A DNA stretch of 64,000 nucleotides from Nocardiopsis mwathae. Lineage in GTDB: Bacteria; Actinomycetota; Actinomycetes; Streptosporangiales; Streptosporangiaceae. Location of the stretch: NCBI RefSeq assembly GCF_014201195.1, contig NZ_JACHDS010000001.1, forward strand, positions 930,001-994,000, written 5' to 3'. Numbering within the stretch: position 1 is the first letter of the stretch; every line of letters begins with the position of its first letter. The notes beneath the pieces were generated by a model. It was not told the DNA's origin. It did not search any database and saw nothing but the letters and a program-made list of their open reading frames with translations. The position numbers were made by a program, and so were the translations under genes. Positions 15,889 to 24,696 of this stretch are shown piece by piece.

Positions 15889-17898
15889 CTAGTAGATGTC
15901 GACGGCGAAGATCTCCCACATGACGTCGAAGGTGCCGGAGAGCTGGAGGTAGGCGGCGCCGCCCACGACGATCAGGAGGAGCAGGAGGAGGAACATGAAG
16001 CACCCCATGCAGCCCCCGCAGCCGCCCTTCTTCTTTTTCTGCGGCTGCTGCGGCTGCTGCGGGTAGGGCGCGGGGCCGCCCCAGCCCGGGGCGCCCTGCT
16101 GGGGCTGTCCCGGGTAGGGCCGACCGGGCCCCTGGGGTTGCGGCGGGTAGCCGGGTGCGCCCTGGGGGCCGGGCGGGTAGGGGCCGGGCCGCGGCCCGCC
16201 GGGGCCGCCCGGGTAGCCCTGCGCCATCGGGGGCTGCTGATGGTCCTTGTTCTTCTTGCGGCCGCCCTCCTGCTGCGGGGCGGGGGGCTGTGCCGGGTAG
16301 CCAGGGGGAGGCGCCTGCTGCCCGTGCGGCGGGTAGCCCGGGGCGCCGGGGTAGGGCCGACCGGGCTGCTGCGGGCCGGAAGGGGCGCCCGGGTAGCCGG
16401 GTGGCGGGTAGGCGCCGGGGTGGGGCTGGGCGTCGAACGCCTGGGGCCCGCCGTGGTGGCCGCCGGTGGGCGGAGTACCGTGCTGCGGCGGCTGGCCGGG
16501 GTAGCCCTGCGGGGCGCCGAAGGGCTGCTGGGGGGCCGCGGGATGGGGGCCCGACGGAGGCTGCGCGGCCGGGTATCCGCCGGAGTGCGGCTGCTGGGCG
16601 CCGGACGGGCCGCCCGACGGCTGCTGTGCGCCGTGGGGCTGCTGCGGGCCGGACGGGGGCGCGGTGTGCGGGGCGCCGGGAGGTGTGCCGAAGGGCTCGG
16701 CCGCCCCCGCCGCCCCCGCGGAGCCGGGTGCCGCCGTCGGTTCCGACGCGCGGGGCTGCGGGCGCTCGGCCGCCTCCGCGGCCGACCGCGCCTGCTCCTC
16801 GGCGTGCCGCTCGGCGGCCTCTGCGGCCTGCTTGGCCTGCTCCTCTTGGCGTTTACGCGCCTCCTCCTCGGCCTGCCTGCGCTCCTCCTCCTTCTGCTGG
16901 CGGCGCTCCTCGGCCTGCTGCTTGCGCTCTTCGGCGATCTCGGAGATGCCGTCCTTGAGGTCGCCGAGGAACCTGTTGAACTTGAAGCCCTTGTCCTCCT
17001 CTGACGCCCCGCCGTCGGTTCCGGAGCCGCCGGAGGCCGCCGCGAAGGTCGCGTCGCCGGGGTTGAAGACCGCCGTGCGGGGCGCCTCGTCGTCCGGCCG
17101 GAAGACCGCGGTCCTGGGCGCTTCGCCGCCGGAGCCGAACACGGCCGTCTTGGGGGCCTGGTCGCCCAGGTCGGCGGTGGGGCCGTCGCCGGCGGCGTAG
17201 GGCTCGACCGGCAGGGTGGATCCGGCCGCGCCGCCGGAGACGTCCACAGTGGGTTCGTCGCCGGGCTCGGGGGCGCCGGACATGTACTGCCGGGCGGCGT
17301 GGGGATCGATGCGGGCGGTGGACCCGGCGTCGCCGGAGCCGGATCGTGCGGCCTCGTCGACGGGGACGGTGGTCGAGGGGCCGGCGGGCGGGTCGACGCG
17401 CATGGTCTGCGGTTCGTCGCCGATCGGGGCGGCCGACGTGGACGGTCCGCTGAACCGGCCGGGGTCGATGCGCATGGTGCTGGGCTCCTCTGCCACCGGG
17501 GTGGCGGGAGCCGCCCGGCCGCTGAGGTCGGCGGTCGACTCGGTGTCGGCCGATCCCGCGGAGTCCGCCGCGTCGGCGCGGGGCGGAGCCTGGGCGGGGT
17601 CGACGCGCATGGTCTGGGGTTCGTCGCCCACGCCGGGGGCGCCCGGGAGGTGCGCGGCGTCGATGCGCATGGTGCTGGGCGCGTCCTGTGCCGCGGGGTC
17701 GGCGGGGGGCGTCGGCATGGCGCCGCTCAGGTCGGCGGTCGCCTCCGTGTCGCCCTGCCCGGCCGAGCCTCGGCTCGCCTGTTCCAACTCGTGCAGGGAG
17801 CGGACGTGTTGCGTCCACTCCTCGCCGTTCCACCACCGGAGCATGTCCTGTTGGCCGTGCGGATCCGCGTACCAGCCCGGCTCGATCGATCCACCCAT
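15889..17898 (-). CDS. DUF2510 protein with repeats and a C-terminal membrane anchor
   Basis: 669 residues. The first 40 residues are a DUF2510 module (PGWYADPHGQQDMLRWWNGE, then WTQHV), a small domain common in actinobacterial membrane proteins. Residues about 50-300 hold Thr/Asp-rich repeats with recurring TMR(I/V)D and (T/R)TAVF motifs. Residues about 300-390 are a charged Glu/Arg/Gln-rich stretch likely to be helical or coiled. A long Pro/Gly/Gln/Tyr-rich disordered region follows. The C-terminus has KKKKGGCGGCMGC before one hydrophobic helix (about 630-650). This suggests a cytoplasmic disordered body tethered to the membrane. The function is unknown; the Cys cluster might be lipidated or bind metal, which is speculative. 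Confidence 0.8.
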   Translation of the reverse strand: MGGSIEPGWYADPHGQQDMLRWWNGEEWTQHVRSLHELEQASRGSAGQGDTEATADLSGAMPTPPADPAAQDAPSTMRIDAAHLPGAPGVGDEPQTMRVDPAQAPPRADAADSAGSADTESTADLSGRAAPATPVAEEPSTMRIDPGRFSGPSTSAAPIGDEPQTMRVDPPAGPSTTVPVDEAARSGSGDAGSTARIDPHAARQYMSGAPEPGDEPTVDVSGGAAGSTLPVEPYAAGDGPTADLGDQAPKTAVFGSGGEAPRTAVFRPDDEAPRTAVFNPGDATFAAASGGSGTDGGASEEDKGFKFNRFLGDLKDGISEIAEERKQQAEERRQQKEEERRQAEEEARKRQEEQAKQAAEAAERHAEEQARSAAEAAERPQPRASEPTAAPGSAGAAGAAEPFGTPPGAPHTAPPSGPQQPHGAQQPSGGPSGAQQPHSGGYPAAQPPSGPHPAAPQQPFGAPQGYPGQPPQHGTPPTGGHHGGPQAFDAQPHPGAYPPPGYPGAPSGPQQPGRPYPGAPGYPPHGQQAPPPGYPAQPPAPQQEGGRKKNKDHQQPPMAQGYPGGPGGPRPGPYPPGPQGAPGYPPQPQGPGRPYPGQPQQGAPGWGGPAPYPQQPQQPQKKKKGGCGGCMGCFMFLLLLLLIVVGGAAYLQLSGTFDVMWEIFAVDIY

Positions 17899-18065
17899 GG
17901 CCGACAGACTAAGGGGTTATGGGACCGGCGATAACCACTGGTCCGCCAGTCGGCCCGCAGTGGCCGGGGATAGGGCGTCGTCGTAATGCGCCGGTCCTGC
18001 CGGAGGACTCGGGGAGGACGGCCGGGTGAGGGTGTCGGCGCGGTGCGTGCGGCCGAGGCGGTCGT

Positions 18066-18728
18066 TCAGGTGTGCGCCATGGCCGGGTGCGGCCCGGTGC
18101 TGTTGCCGCCGGGTGCGAATGTGTGCACGGGTGCGGGTGTGTGCCCATCGCCGGAGCCGCGCAGCAGCCTGGGCAGGTAGGTGCCGAGTAGCCGGTCGGG
18201 TGAGATGGCGCCGGGGCCGATGGCCTGGGAACCGGGCACTTGGGAGTGGCCGAAATGGCCGCCCAGCGCCCACAGCCGGGTGGAGTCGTTCCGGCGACAC
18301 GGCGGCTTGTCGACGGGGGGCGGCGGTCCGGCGGGCCAGGCCCGGGCCACCTCCCAGGAGTCGAGCCAGGCCAGGATCGGGTCGATGCCGGTCAGCGGGC
18401 GGTCGGTGAAGGGGTCGTCGGCCTGGCCGATGACCTCGATGACCAGGCAGACGCGTCCCTCGCGGGCGGGGTCGGGGTCGCAGGCCAGGCGGCCGAGCGC
18501 CGGCACGGTGGCCGGAAGCAGCTGCACCGTCTCCCCGGACACCGGGTTCCACACCAGGTGGGCGCTGGGCTCCTTGTCGCTGTAGCGGTCGGCGATGGTG
18601 CGGGCCGAGTGGGTGGCCGGGTCGGCCTCCGCGGTCAGCCAGACGGCTCTGGGGGCGCCGCCCCGGAAGAGGCCCCCGGAGGTCGTGCAGTGGACTCGTC
18701 CGGCGCCTGGCATCCACGCGTTGGCCAC
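18066..18728 (-). CDS. N-acetylmuramoyl-L-alanine amidase/endolysin-like protein
   Basis: About 220 residues from the GTG at 18728, preceded by GAGAGGTGG; a GTG three codons earlier is also possible. HLVWNPVSGETVQLLPATV, VCLVIEVIG and GHFGHSQVPGSQAIGPGAIS match a group of actinomycete and phage proteins related to amidase_2/PGRP enzymes, where GHSQVP...DPGAID carries metal-ligand residues. Here the usual DPGAID is GPGAIS, so a ligand may be missing and activity is uncertain. There is no obvious signal peptide. The His/Gly/Thr-rich C-terminus (after the RLLRGS stretch) looks disordered. The call rests on motif memory only. Confidence 0.6.
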   Translation of the reverse strand: MANAWMPGAGRVHCTTSGGLFRGGAPRAVWLTAEADPATHSARTIADRYSDKEPSAHLVWNPVSGETVQLLPATVPALGRLACDPDPAREGRVCLVIEVIGQADDPFTDRPLTGIDPILAWLDSWEVARAWPAGPPPPVDKPPCRRNDSTRLWALGGHFGHSQVPGSQAIGPGAISPDRLLGTYLPRLLRGSGDGHTPAPVHTFAPGGNSTGPHPAMAHT

Positions 18729-19041
18729 GGCCGCCACCTCTCACCGATCGCACACCTGCCGCACTACTCTGAGTACGCCAAAACGACGCCCGAGTCCATA
18801 GCTTGGGCGATTATGGCGGCGAAGATTGCGTTCGCGTGGAAAACAGGTGGTTTGTGCACGGGCTTCGCCTGGTCCCCGGGTGACGCGCCAGGCCAGCGCG
18901 GGCGCACGCCCGGCCCCCGGGGGCGGGGCCGCGGACGTCGCGCGGCCGCCGCCGGTGAACCGGTCCGGCGGCCACACGCCGATGGCCGCATCCGGCCACG
19001 CACGGTGAGGAGGGCGATCCCCTGCGCGTCGGCGGCGGCCG
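18729..19041. other. Intergenic region, no feature recognised
   Basis: About 310 bases between the leftward VWA gene's stop and the amidase-like gene's start. Open frames here have no family features. The promoter of the amidase-like gene is expected within it, but I cannot pick it out. Confidence 0.4.
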
Positions 19042-20901
19042 CTACCCGTCGGCCTCTTCTCCCTCCGGCCCCTTGAGGCGCTGGGCGAAGGCCCGCAGGA
19101 AGATGTCGCCGATCTCGGTGGGGTCCTCGGTGTTGTAGGCGGCTCCTCCGGTGGCCTCGGCGACCTTCTCCATCGGCTCGGGGTCGATGCCCGGGCCGAA
19201 GGCGATGGTGAAGATGGGCACCGGACGCTCCCGTGACCCCTCCGTCTGCAGTGTCTGCAGCAGGTGCTCCAGCGAGATGCCGTCGGGGTCGTCGTTGTTG
19301 CCGTCGGTCAGCATCAGGATGGCGTTGATGCGGTCGGCCCTGTAGTTGCGCTGCATCTCGCGGAACGCGGCGAGGTAGGTGTCGTACAGCCCGGTGTCGC
19401 CGGTGGGCTTCGGCTCGATCTCGGAGAGCGTCTTGGCCAGCCGCTCCTTGTGGGTGACGCCGTCGCTCTCGGCGCTCAGCTCCCGGACCGGCAGCAGCTC
19501 CCGGTAGTCGAGCTCCTCGTTGAGGAAGGTGGAGAACTCCCACAGGCCCAGCTCCGACTCGGGCGGGAACATGTTCAGCCCCTCGGCGGCGGCCGCGGTG
19601 GTGACCTGCATCCGGTTCATCTCGGTGCCGGGCACCGGCTCCAGCATGGAACCGGAGATGTCGATGATGGTGAGCAGGCGGGTGTCCAGCTTGAGCTGGT
19701 TCCACGCCTGGCCGAGCCGCTGTACCGTTCCGGCCGAGGGGTCGGGCAGGCTGTCGGGGGCGTCCTCGGCGAAGCCGGCGGCGGTGCTCAGCACGTCGGG
19801 GTCGCCCCGGCCCTCGGCGGTCCGAAAGCCGTGGGAGAGCAGCGTGTCCTCGACACTCTGCTCGGAGAGGGCCGAGCGGAAGGCCTCGGCGGCCCGGGAC
19901 AGCACCGGGTCCTCGGTGCGCACGATGTAGGGGTAGTCGAGGGTGTAGGTGCCGCCGTCGGGGTAGCTCACCCGCGTCGGGGCATCGGCGTGGTCGGCGT
20001 TGTACCGCCAGGCGGCCTGCTCGGAGAGGACCATGATCGGCGGGGCGGCGGTGTCCGCGGTGTCCGCGGTGCCGGCAGCCTCACTGAGCAGGCCGAAGGC
20101 GGCCTCCTCGTCGGGGGTCACGCCCCGCTGCAGGGTCTGCAGGGCGGCGACGAGCTGCGGCTGGTCGTCCTCCTCGCCGCCGACGGCGCCGGCGATCAGG
20201 GCGAGCGTGGCCATGCCCGAGGAGCTGCGGGTCGGGTCGACGACGCGGACCGCGTTGGCGGCCGCGCCGCCGGTGGGCGCCGCGGTGGGCACCAGCGCGT
20301 CCCAGGACGGCTCCTCGTCGGCCTTCTCGGCCGCTTCCGCGGGTTGGGCCAGGACCAGCGGCGAGTAGGCGACCGACGTCCCGGTGTCGGTGAAGGCGTT
20401 GCCGTTGCTGTGGTCCTCCACGATGTTCTGCCACAGCCGGGAGTCGGGGATCCACACGTCGGAGTCGGTGTCGCCGAGGGTCGGCCCGGCACCGGTGATG
20501 CCGTAGGCGACGTTGGCCGAGTCCTCGGCTCGCACGTCGACGCGGACGCAGCGGCCGTCGACGCCGTGTCTGGCGTCGTTGAACTCCGCGGTGGTGCGGC
20601 TGAGCGGGGGCACGAGTTCCGGGCTGGCCACGACGCTCAGCCGGATGTCCTGGCCGCCGCAGCCGTCCTGGCCGCTGAGCGTGTACCAGCCGGTGATGCC
20701 CAGGCCGAGGATGATCGCGAACGCCGCCGCGAGGGCGACGAACGCGCCGCCGCGTCCCCGGCGGCGCCGGGAGCGGCCGATGTCTGCGCGGGCCGTGCGG
20801 CCCTCGTCATCCGGGTGGTTCTCGCGGTGGCGTCCCAAGGTGTCCTCACGGGGGGTGTGATGCGAACGGGGGGTGTGGGTCGGAACGGTACTGAAGACCA
20901 C
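19042..20901 (-). CDS. Membrane-anchored solute-binding/VWA fusion, intact MIDAS (copy 1)
   Basis: 619 residues from a GTG at 20901; a TTG at 20838 has a better ribosome-binding site (AGGA) and may be the real start. A basic cytoplasmic tail precedes one membrane helix (about 50-72). Residues about 85-390 resemble a type 2 solute-binding domain (IRLSVVASPELVPPL, DVWIPDSRLW, YNADHAD, TYTLDYPYIV). The C-terminal VWA domain (about 420-610) has complete metal-site motifs: DISGS, TGLYDT and TDGNND. VWA proteins mediate metal-dependent protein contacts. It would face the outside of the cell. A paralogue with a damaged metal site lies directly upstream. Confidence 0.82.
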   Translation of the reverse strand: MVFSTVPTHTPRSHHTPREDTLGRHRENHPDDEGRTARADIGRSRRRRGRGGAFVALAAAFAIILGLGITGWYTLSGQDGCGGQDIRLSVVASPELVPPLSRTTAEFNDARHGVDGRCVRVDVRAEDSANVAYGITGAGPTLGDTDSDVWIPDSRLWQNIVEDHSNGNAFTDTGTSVAYSPLVLAQPAEAAEKADEEPSWDALVPTAAPTGGAAANAVRVVDPTRSSSGMATLALIAGAVGGEEDDQPQLVAALQTLQRGVTPDEEAAFGLLSEAAGTADTADTAAPPIMVLSEQAAWRYNADHADAPTRVSYPDGGTYTLDYPYIVRTEDPVLSRAAEAFRSALSEQSVEDTLLSHGFRTAEGRGDPDVLSTAAGFAEDAPDSLPDPSAGTVQRLGQAWNQLKLDTRLLTIIDISGSMLEPVPGTEMNRMQVTTAAAAEGLNMFPPESELGLWEFSTFLNEELDYRELLPVRELSAESDGVTHKERLAKTLSEIEPKPTGDTGLYDTYLAAFREMQRNYRADRINAILMLTDGNNDDPDGISLEHLLQTLQTEGSRERPVPIFTIAFGPGIDPEPMEKVAEATGGAAYNTEDPTEIGDIFLRAFAQRLKGPEGEEADG

Positions 20902-21149
20902 ATCCGGGGAGAAGGGGGGTGAAGAAGGGTGTGCGGTCGGGAACCGGGCGGGTGCGGCGGCACGTGATCCCGGTTACCCGACCGAATGCCCGGTCAGTAG
21001 CGCCGTCATGACCTGCATTTCCGTCCGGTCACGGCGGGGTCTCCGGGGTTTCGGGCGGGAATTCTGTTGTCTTATCGTGACGTATTCGGGGCTTCAGGAG
21101 TTCACATGTGCGGGGGCGCGGCCGCGGCTGCCGCTGCCCCCGTCAGGGC

Positions 21150-22880
21150 TCACCCGTCGCAGTCGGGTACGCACAGGCGCCGCGACACCGAGCTCAGAAA
21201 GATCTCGCCGATCTCGTCGGGGTCGTCGGTGACGAAGAGGGAGCCGCTGGTGGCGGCCGCGACCTCGGACAGCGCCCGCCGGTCGGGCTGGTCGCCGAAG
21301 GCGATGATGAACATGGTCACCGGGCGGTCCGGGTCGAAGCGGTCCTGCAGCTCGGCCACCAGTTCGCGCTGGGAGATCTCGCTGGAGCCGCCGTCCTCGC
21401 CGGCGGTGAGCAGGATGACGGTGTTGATCTTGTTCTCGTCATAGGCGTCGCCCACCTCCTCGTAGGCGGCCAGGATGTTGTCGTAAAGCCGCGGATCGCC
21501 GCCCTCCACGGAGATGTCATCGGCGATTCCGCTGAGCTCCTCGCGTCGGCTCGCCGTCGCGCCGCGGTCGGTGCCGCCCAGCTCGGCGATGTCGGTGACC
21601 TCGTCGCGGCCGCGCGGACCGAACCCGGTGGACAGCAGCCACAGCCCCATGTCGGCCTGATCGGGGAAGAGCGTCAGGCCGAGCCGTGCGGCGTCCTTGG
21701 TGACCTGCAGCCGGGACGGCCCGCCGTCGAGGTCGACGTCCATGTGCTCGGAGACGTCGGCCAGGACGAGCGCGCGGGTGGGCATGGACAGCCGGTTCCA
21801 GTCCTCCAGCGCGCCCAGCAGCGCGTCGCCGGTGAGATCGCCATGGGTCTCGGGCGGGTCGGCGGTGATGTCGTCCCGGTCGGCCAGGGGCCCGGCCGCC
21901 GCGCCGTCGGGGTCGCGGAAGCCCAGCTCGCGCAGGCGCTCGGTGTAGTCGTCGCCGCGCAGGAGCTCATAGAGGTCGTCGGCGGCCGCGCGCATCACCG
22001 GGTCGTCGCCGACCGACACGAACGGGTAGTCGAGCTCGGCCGTGCCCTCGGTGGGGTAGAGCACCGTCAGCGGGGTGTCGGGGGAGCGGTCGTTGTACCG
22101 CACCACCGCCTGCTCGGGGACGACGGCCAGCGGGTCCACGCCCAGCCGGTTGGGGTAGACGCCGCCCAGGTCGATCTCGCCGAACGCCGTGTCCATCTGC
22201 ACGTCGTGCACGAAGTCGGTCATCGCGGTGTCGGCGCCGTCGCCGCGCCCCAGCAGCTGGCGCACCGCGTACATCGCCGCCATGCCGTCGACGCCGCGGT
22301 TGGGGTCGACCATCACCATGGACCGCTCGGGCTCGCGCTCGCCGGGAAGGATCTCCCTCCAGCTCGCGCGGTCCGGCGCGGGAACACCCTCGGCGTCCTC
22401 GGGGGCGGTGAGGACCACCGGTGAGGCGGCCAGGGAGCGGGGCGCGGTCTCGATGGCGCGTGCCCCCGGCTCCGAGACGCGGGTCAGCTCCACCCATGCG
22501 GAGGACTCCGGGATCCACACGTCGGGGGCGAGCGTGGAGTCGCCGGGGCCGCCGGTGGACAGTTCGGTCATGATCCGGTGCGGCGCCATCTCCTTGGCCT
22601 GGGCGTAGACGCACACCCCGTCGTAGGCGGGGTCGTCGGCGTTGAACCGGTCGGCGGCCTGCTGCAGCACCGGTGCCATGCTCAGCGTGGTGGACACCCG
22701 CAGATAGCGGGTCTCGCCGCAGCCGAGGTGGCGCAGTCCGAGGGGGACGGCGACCCCGAGCAGCACGAGGACCCCCGCCGCCACCGCGATGACTCCGAGC
22801 GGGGAGCGCAGTGCTCCTCGCCGGCCATCGGGCGCCGGGCCGCCGGGGCCGGAGGCCATGCGGTGTCGTCCAGCTGGCAC
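21150..22880 (-). CDS. Membrane-anchored solute-binding/VWA fusion, degenerate MIDAS (copy 2)
   Basis: 576 residues with the same plan as the neighbouring protein. There is an N-terminal membrane helix (about 27-50), a solute-binding-like domain (YLRVSTTLSMAPVL, DVWIPESSAW, YNDRSPD, TAELDYPFVS) and a C-terminal VWA-like domain. The metal-site residues are changed: DISGS becomes DVSEH, TGLYDT becomes PRLYDN, and TDGND becomes TAGED. It therefore probably cannot bind the MIDAS metal. The GTG start at 22880 has CGGAG 5 bases upstream. It is 249 bases upstream of copy 1 in the same direction, so the two may be co-expressed and could pair. Confidence 0.8.
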   Translation of the reverse strand: MPAGRHRMASGPGGPAPDGRRGALRSPLGVIAVAAGVLVLLGVAVPLGLRHLGCGETRYLRVSTTLSMAPVLQQAADRFNADDPAYDGVCVYAQAKEMAPHRIMTELSTGGPGDSTLAPDVWIPESSAWVELTRVSEPGARAIETAPRSLAASPVVLTAPEDAEGVPAPDRASWREILPGEREPERSMVMVDPNRGVDGMAAMYAVRQLLGRGDGADTAMTDFVHDVQMDTAFGEIDLGGVYPNRLGVDPLAVVPEQAVVRYNDRSPDTPLTVLYPTEGTAELDYPFVSVGDDPVMRAAADDLYELLRGDDYTERLRELGFRDPDGAAAGPLADRDDITADPPETHGDLTGDALLGALEDWNRLSMPTRALVLADVSEHMDVDLDGGPSRLQVTKDAARLGLTLFPDQADMGLWLLSTGFGPRGRDEVTDIAELGGTDRGATASRREELSGIADDISVEGGDPRLYDNILAAYEEVGDAYDENKINTVILLTAGEDGGSSEISQRELVAELQDRFDPDRPVTMFIIAFGDQPDRRALSEVAAATSGSLFVTDDPDEIGEIFLSSVSRRLCVPDCDG

Positions 22881-23190
22881 ATCAACTCCGAAAAGGCGCG
22901 TTACGTGCGTGAGCGTGACATTACTTGCTGGTAACGCGGGAGAAAAGGGTCGGACGCGAACGTGATCGAACTGAGGGGCGGAGGTGACCTGGCGGGTTCC
23001 GCATGGCTAGGATGCGGGTTCGGCGCACGCCGGGACGTCCGCGACGCGTGCTCCGGATCACGCGGGTGCCGCTGCGGCGGCCGGACCCGCGCGGCAGCCG
23101 GGGCCGGGGGGCGGCGCGGAGGTAACGGGCGTGTGAGAAGTTGCCCCAATCGGGACCAAAACATCTGTCCTTCTGCATAGAGTGGCGGCC
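22881..23190. promoter_or_regulatory. Divergent intergenic region between VWA pair and SSI-like gene
   Basis: About 310 bases separating leftward and rightward genes, so promoters for both must lie here. The part next to the leftward gene is less GC-rich (around 22900-22945). I cannot identify specific -35/-10 boxes or an operator with confidence. Confidence 0.4.
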
Positions 23191-23709
23191 ATGTCCAAGC
23201 TGAACCCCCACCGCCGATCCCCCCGGTCGGCGGGCATCGCGCTGCTGGCGTCGCTGTGCGGCGCCGGAGCCGTCGGCTACCTCCTCGTCGTCGGCACCTC
23301 CCTGGTGCCCCTGGCGCCGGAGCACGCGGTGGAGTCCGAGGTCAGCACCGTGAGCGAGCTCAGCCCCGTGCCCGTGGGGCCGGTGGGCCGGATCCAGGTC
23401 CACGTCACCGACCGCGCCCAGGCCTACGTGCAGAACCTCACCTGCGAGGGGAGTTCGGAGACCGACCCCGCGGCCTGCGCCCGGCTCGGCGACCTCATCC
23501 AGGACGCCGGGGGCGAGGACAGCTCCAGCAACCCCTTCGCCGAGGTCTCCGAGGACGCCGTGTGCACGGACAAGGAGTACGGTCCGCAGGAGGCCCTGAT
23601 CACCGGCGTGTGGGACGGCGTGGAGATCGAGACCACGGTCAAGCGCACCGACTCCTGCGAAGAGGCCCGCTGGGAGCGGCTGCGCCCCCTCACCGAACCC
23701 CTCGCCTAG
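23191..23709 (+). CDS. Membrane-anchored SSI-like serine protease inhibitor
   Basis: 172 residues from the ATG at 23191. An N-terminal hydrophobic segment (about 13-33) acts as a signal or anchor. A Streptomyces subtilisin inhibitor-like domain follows, with the four-cysteine pattern LTC, AAC, VCTDKEYGPQ and SCEEARW and the typical ITGVWDGVEIE strand. In SSI the scissile bond lies two to three residues after the third cysteine. Here CTDKEYGP places Lys near P1, suggesting trypsin-like targets, with one residue more than the usual spacing. Pro/Val/Glu-rich linker residues separate anchor and domain. It faces the VWA pair divergently. Confidence 0.78.
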   Translation: MSKLNPHRRSPRSAGIALLASLCGAGAVGYLLVVGTSLVPLAPEHAVESEVSTVSELSPVPVGPVGRIQVHVTDRAQAYVQNLTCEGSSETDPAACARLGDLIQDAGGEDSSSNPFAEVSEDAVCTDKEYGPQEALITGVWDGVEIETTVKRTDSCEEARWERLRPLTEPLA

Positions 23710-23726
23710 CCCCGAGCACCCCGCTT

Positions 23727-23796
23727 CTCCGTTGATCTCGGAGATATCGGGGTGAAAGTCGGCGCTGAGACCCCGATATCTCCGAGATCAACGGAG
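23727..23796. repeat. 27-bp perfect inverted repeat (long hairpin) with GATCTC/GAGATC core
   Basis: Arms at 23727-23753 and 23770-23796 are exact reverse complements with a 16-base loop. It follows the SSI-like gene by 17 bases and precedes the TrmH gene by 38. It can serve as terminator, but the stem is longer than needed and has no T-run. Its right arm contains TCTCCGAGATCAACGGAG, which recurs exactly at 24668-24685. Confidence 0.9.
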
Positions 23797-23834
23797 GGTC
23801 CGGGGGCGTCGGCTCCGGGGCGATACTGGGAAGT

Positions 23835-24653
23835 ATGAGCGTCATCGAGGTCGCCGATCCGGCGGATGAGCGGCTGGCCGACTACGTCCGGCTGCGCGAC
23901 GTCAACCTGCGCAAGAGCCTGGAGGCCGAGCACGGCCTGTTCATGGCCGAGGGGGAGAAGGTCATCCGCCGCGCGCTGGCCGCCGGGTTCGAGCCGCGGT
24001 CGCTGCTGCTCACCGAGCGCCGCAGGGACGCGCTGAACGACGTGCTGGACCGCGTGGACGCCCCGCTGTACGTGGTCGGCGAACCCGTCGCCGAGGCCCT
24101 GGTCGGCTTCGACCTGCACCGCGGTGCGCTGGCCTCCTTCCGGCGCCGCCCGCTGCCCGGGGTCGAGGAGGTGCTGCGCGGGGCGCGGCGCGTCGTCGTG
24201 CTGGAGGACATCGTCGACCACACCAACGTCGGCGCGATCTTCCGCAGCGCCGCCGGGCTGGGCATCGACGCGATCCTGCTGGCCCCGCGCTGCGCCGACC
24301 CGTTGTACCGGCGCTCGGTCAAGGTGTCGATGGGCGCGGTGTTCACCCAGCCCTACGCCCGGCTCGACGACTGGCACGGCGGACTGGAGGCGGTGCGCGC
24401 GCTGGGCTTCCGGCTGCTGGCGCTGACGCCGGGCGCCGGGTCGGTCCCGCTGGCCGACGCGCTGGAGGACGCCGGCCCGGACCGGCCCATCGCCCTGCTG
24501 CTGGGCACGGAGGGGGACGGACTGTCCTCCCGCTGGCTGGAGTCGGCCGACGCGGCCGTGCGCATCCCGATGGCCGGGAGCGACATCGACTCCTTCAACG
24601 TCACCGCCGCGGCGGCGATCGCCTGCTACGAACTGGTCCGCACCGCGCCCTAG
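23835..24653 (+). CDS. TrmH/SpoU-family RNA 2'-O-methyltransferase
   Basis: 272 residues. An N-terminal RNA-binding substrate domain (about 1-100) includes EHGLFMAEGEKVIRRAL. The SPOUT methyltransferase domain (about 115-270) has motif 1 (VLEDIVDHTNVGAIFRSAA), motif 2 (IALLLGTEGDGLSSRWL) and motif 3 (RIPMAGSDIDSFNVTAAAAI), which form the knotted SAM site. The family modifies tRNA or rRNA ribose. The exact target cannot be read from the sequence. It stands alone between hairpins on both sides. Confidence 0.92.
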   Translation: MSVIEVADPADERLADYVRLRDVNLRKSLEAEHGLFMAEGEKVIRRALAAGFEPRSLLLTERRRDALNDVLDRVDAPLYVVGEPVAEALVGFDLHRGALASFRRRPLPGVEEVLRGARRVVVLEDIVDHTNVGAIFRSAAGLGIDAILLAPRCADPLYRRSVKVSMGAVFTQPYARLDDWHGGLEAVRALGFRLLALTPGAGSVPLADALEDAGPDRPIALLLGTEGDGLSSRWLESADAAVRIPMAGSDIDSFNVTAAAAIACYELVRTAP

Positions 24654-24665
24654 GTTCCCCGCCCA

Positions 24666-24688
24666 CTTCTCCGAGATCAACGGAGAAG
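24666..24688. terminator. Bidirectional hairpin between TrmH and PadR genes
   Basis: CTTCTCCG-agatcaa-CGGAGAAG gives an 8-bp stem with a 7-base loop. It sits between the 3' ends of two convergent genes (13 bases after one stop, 8 before the other). It shares TCTCCGAGATCAACGGAG with the long repeat at 23727-23796, so it belongs to the same palindrome family. Confidence 0.75.
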
Positions 24689-24696
24689 GGCTGGGC

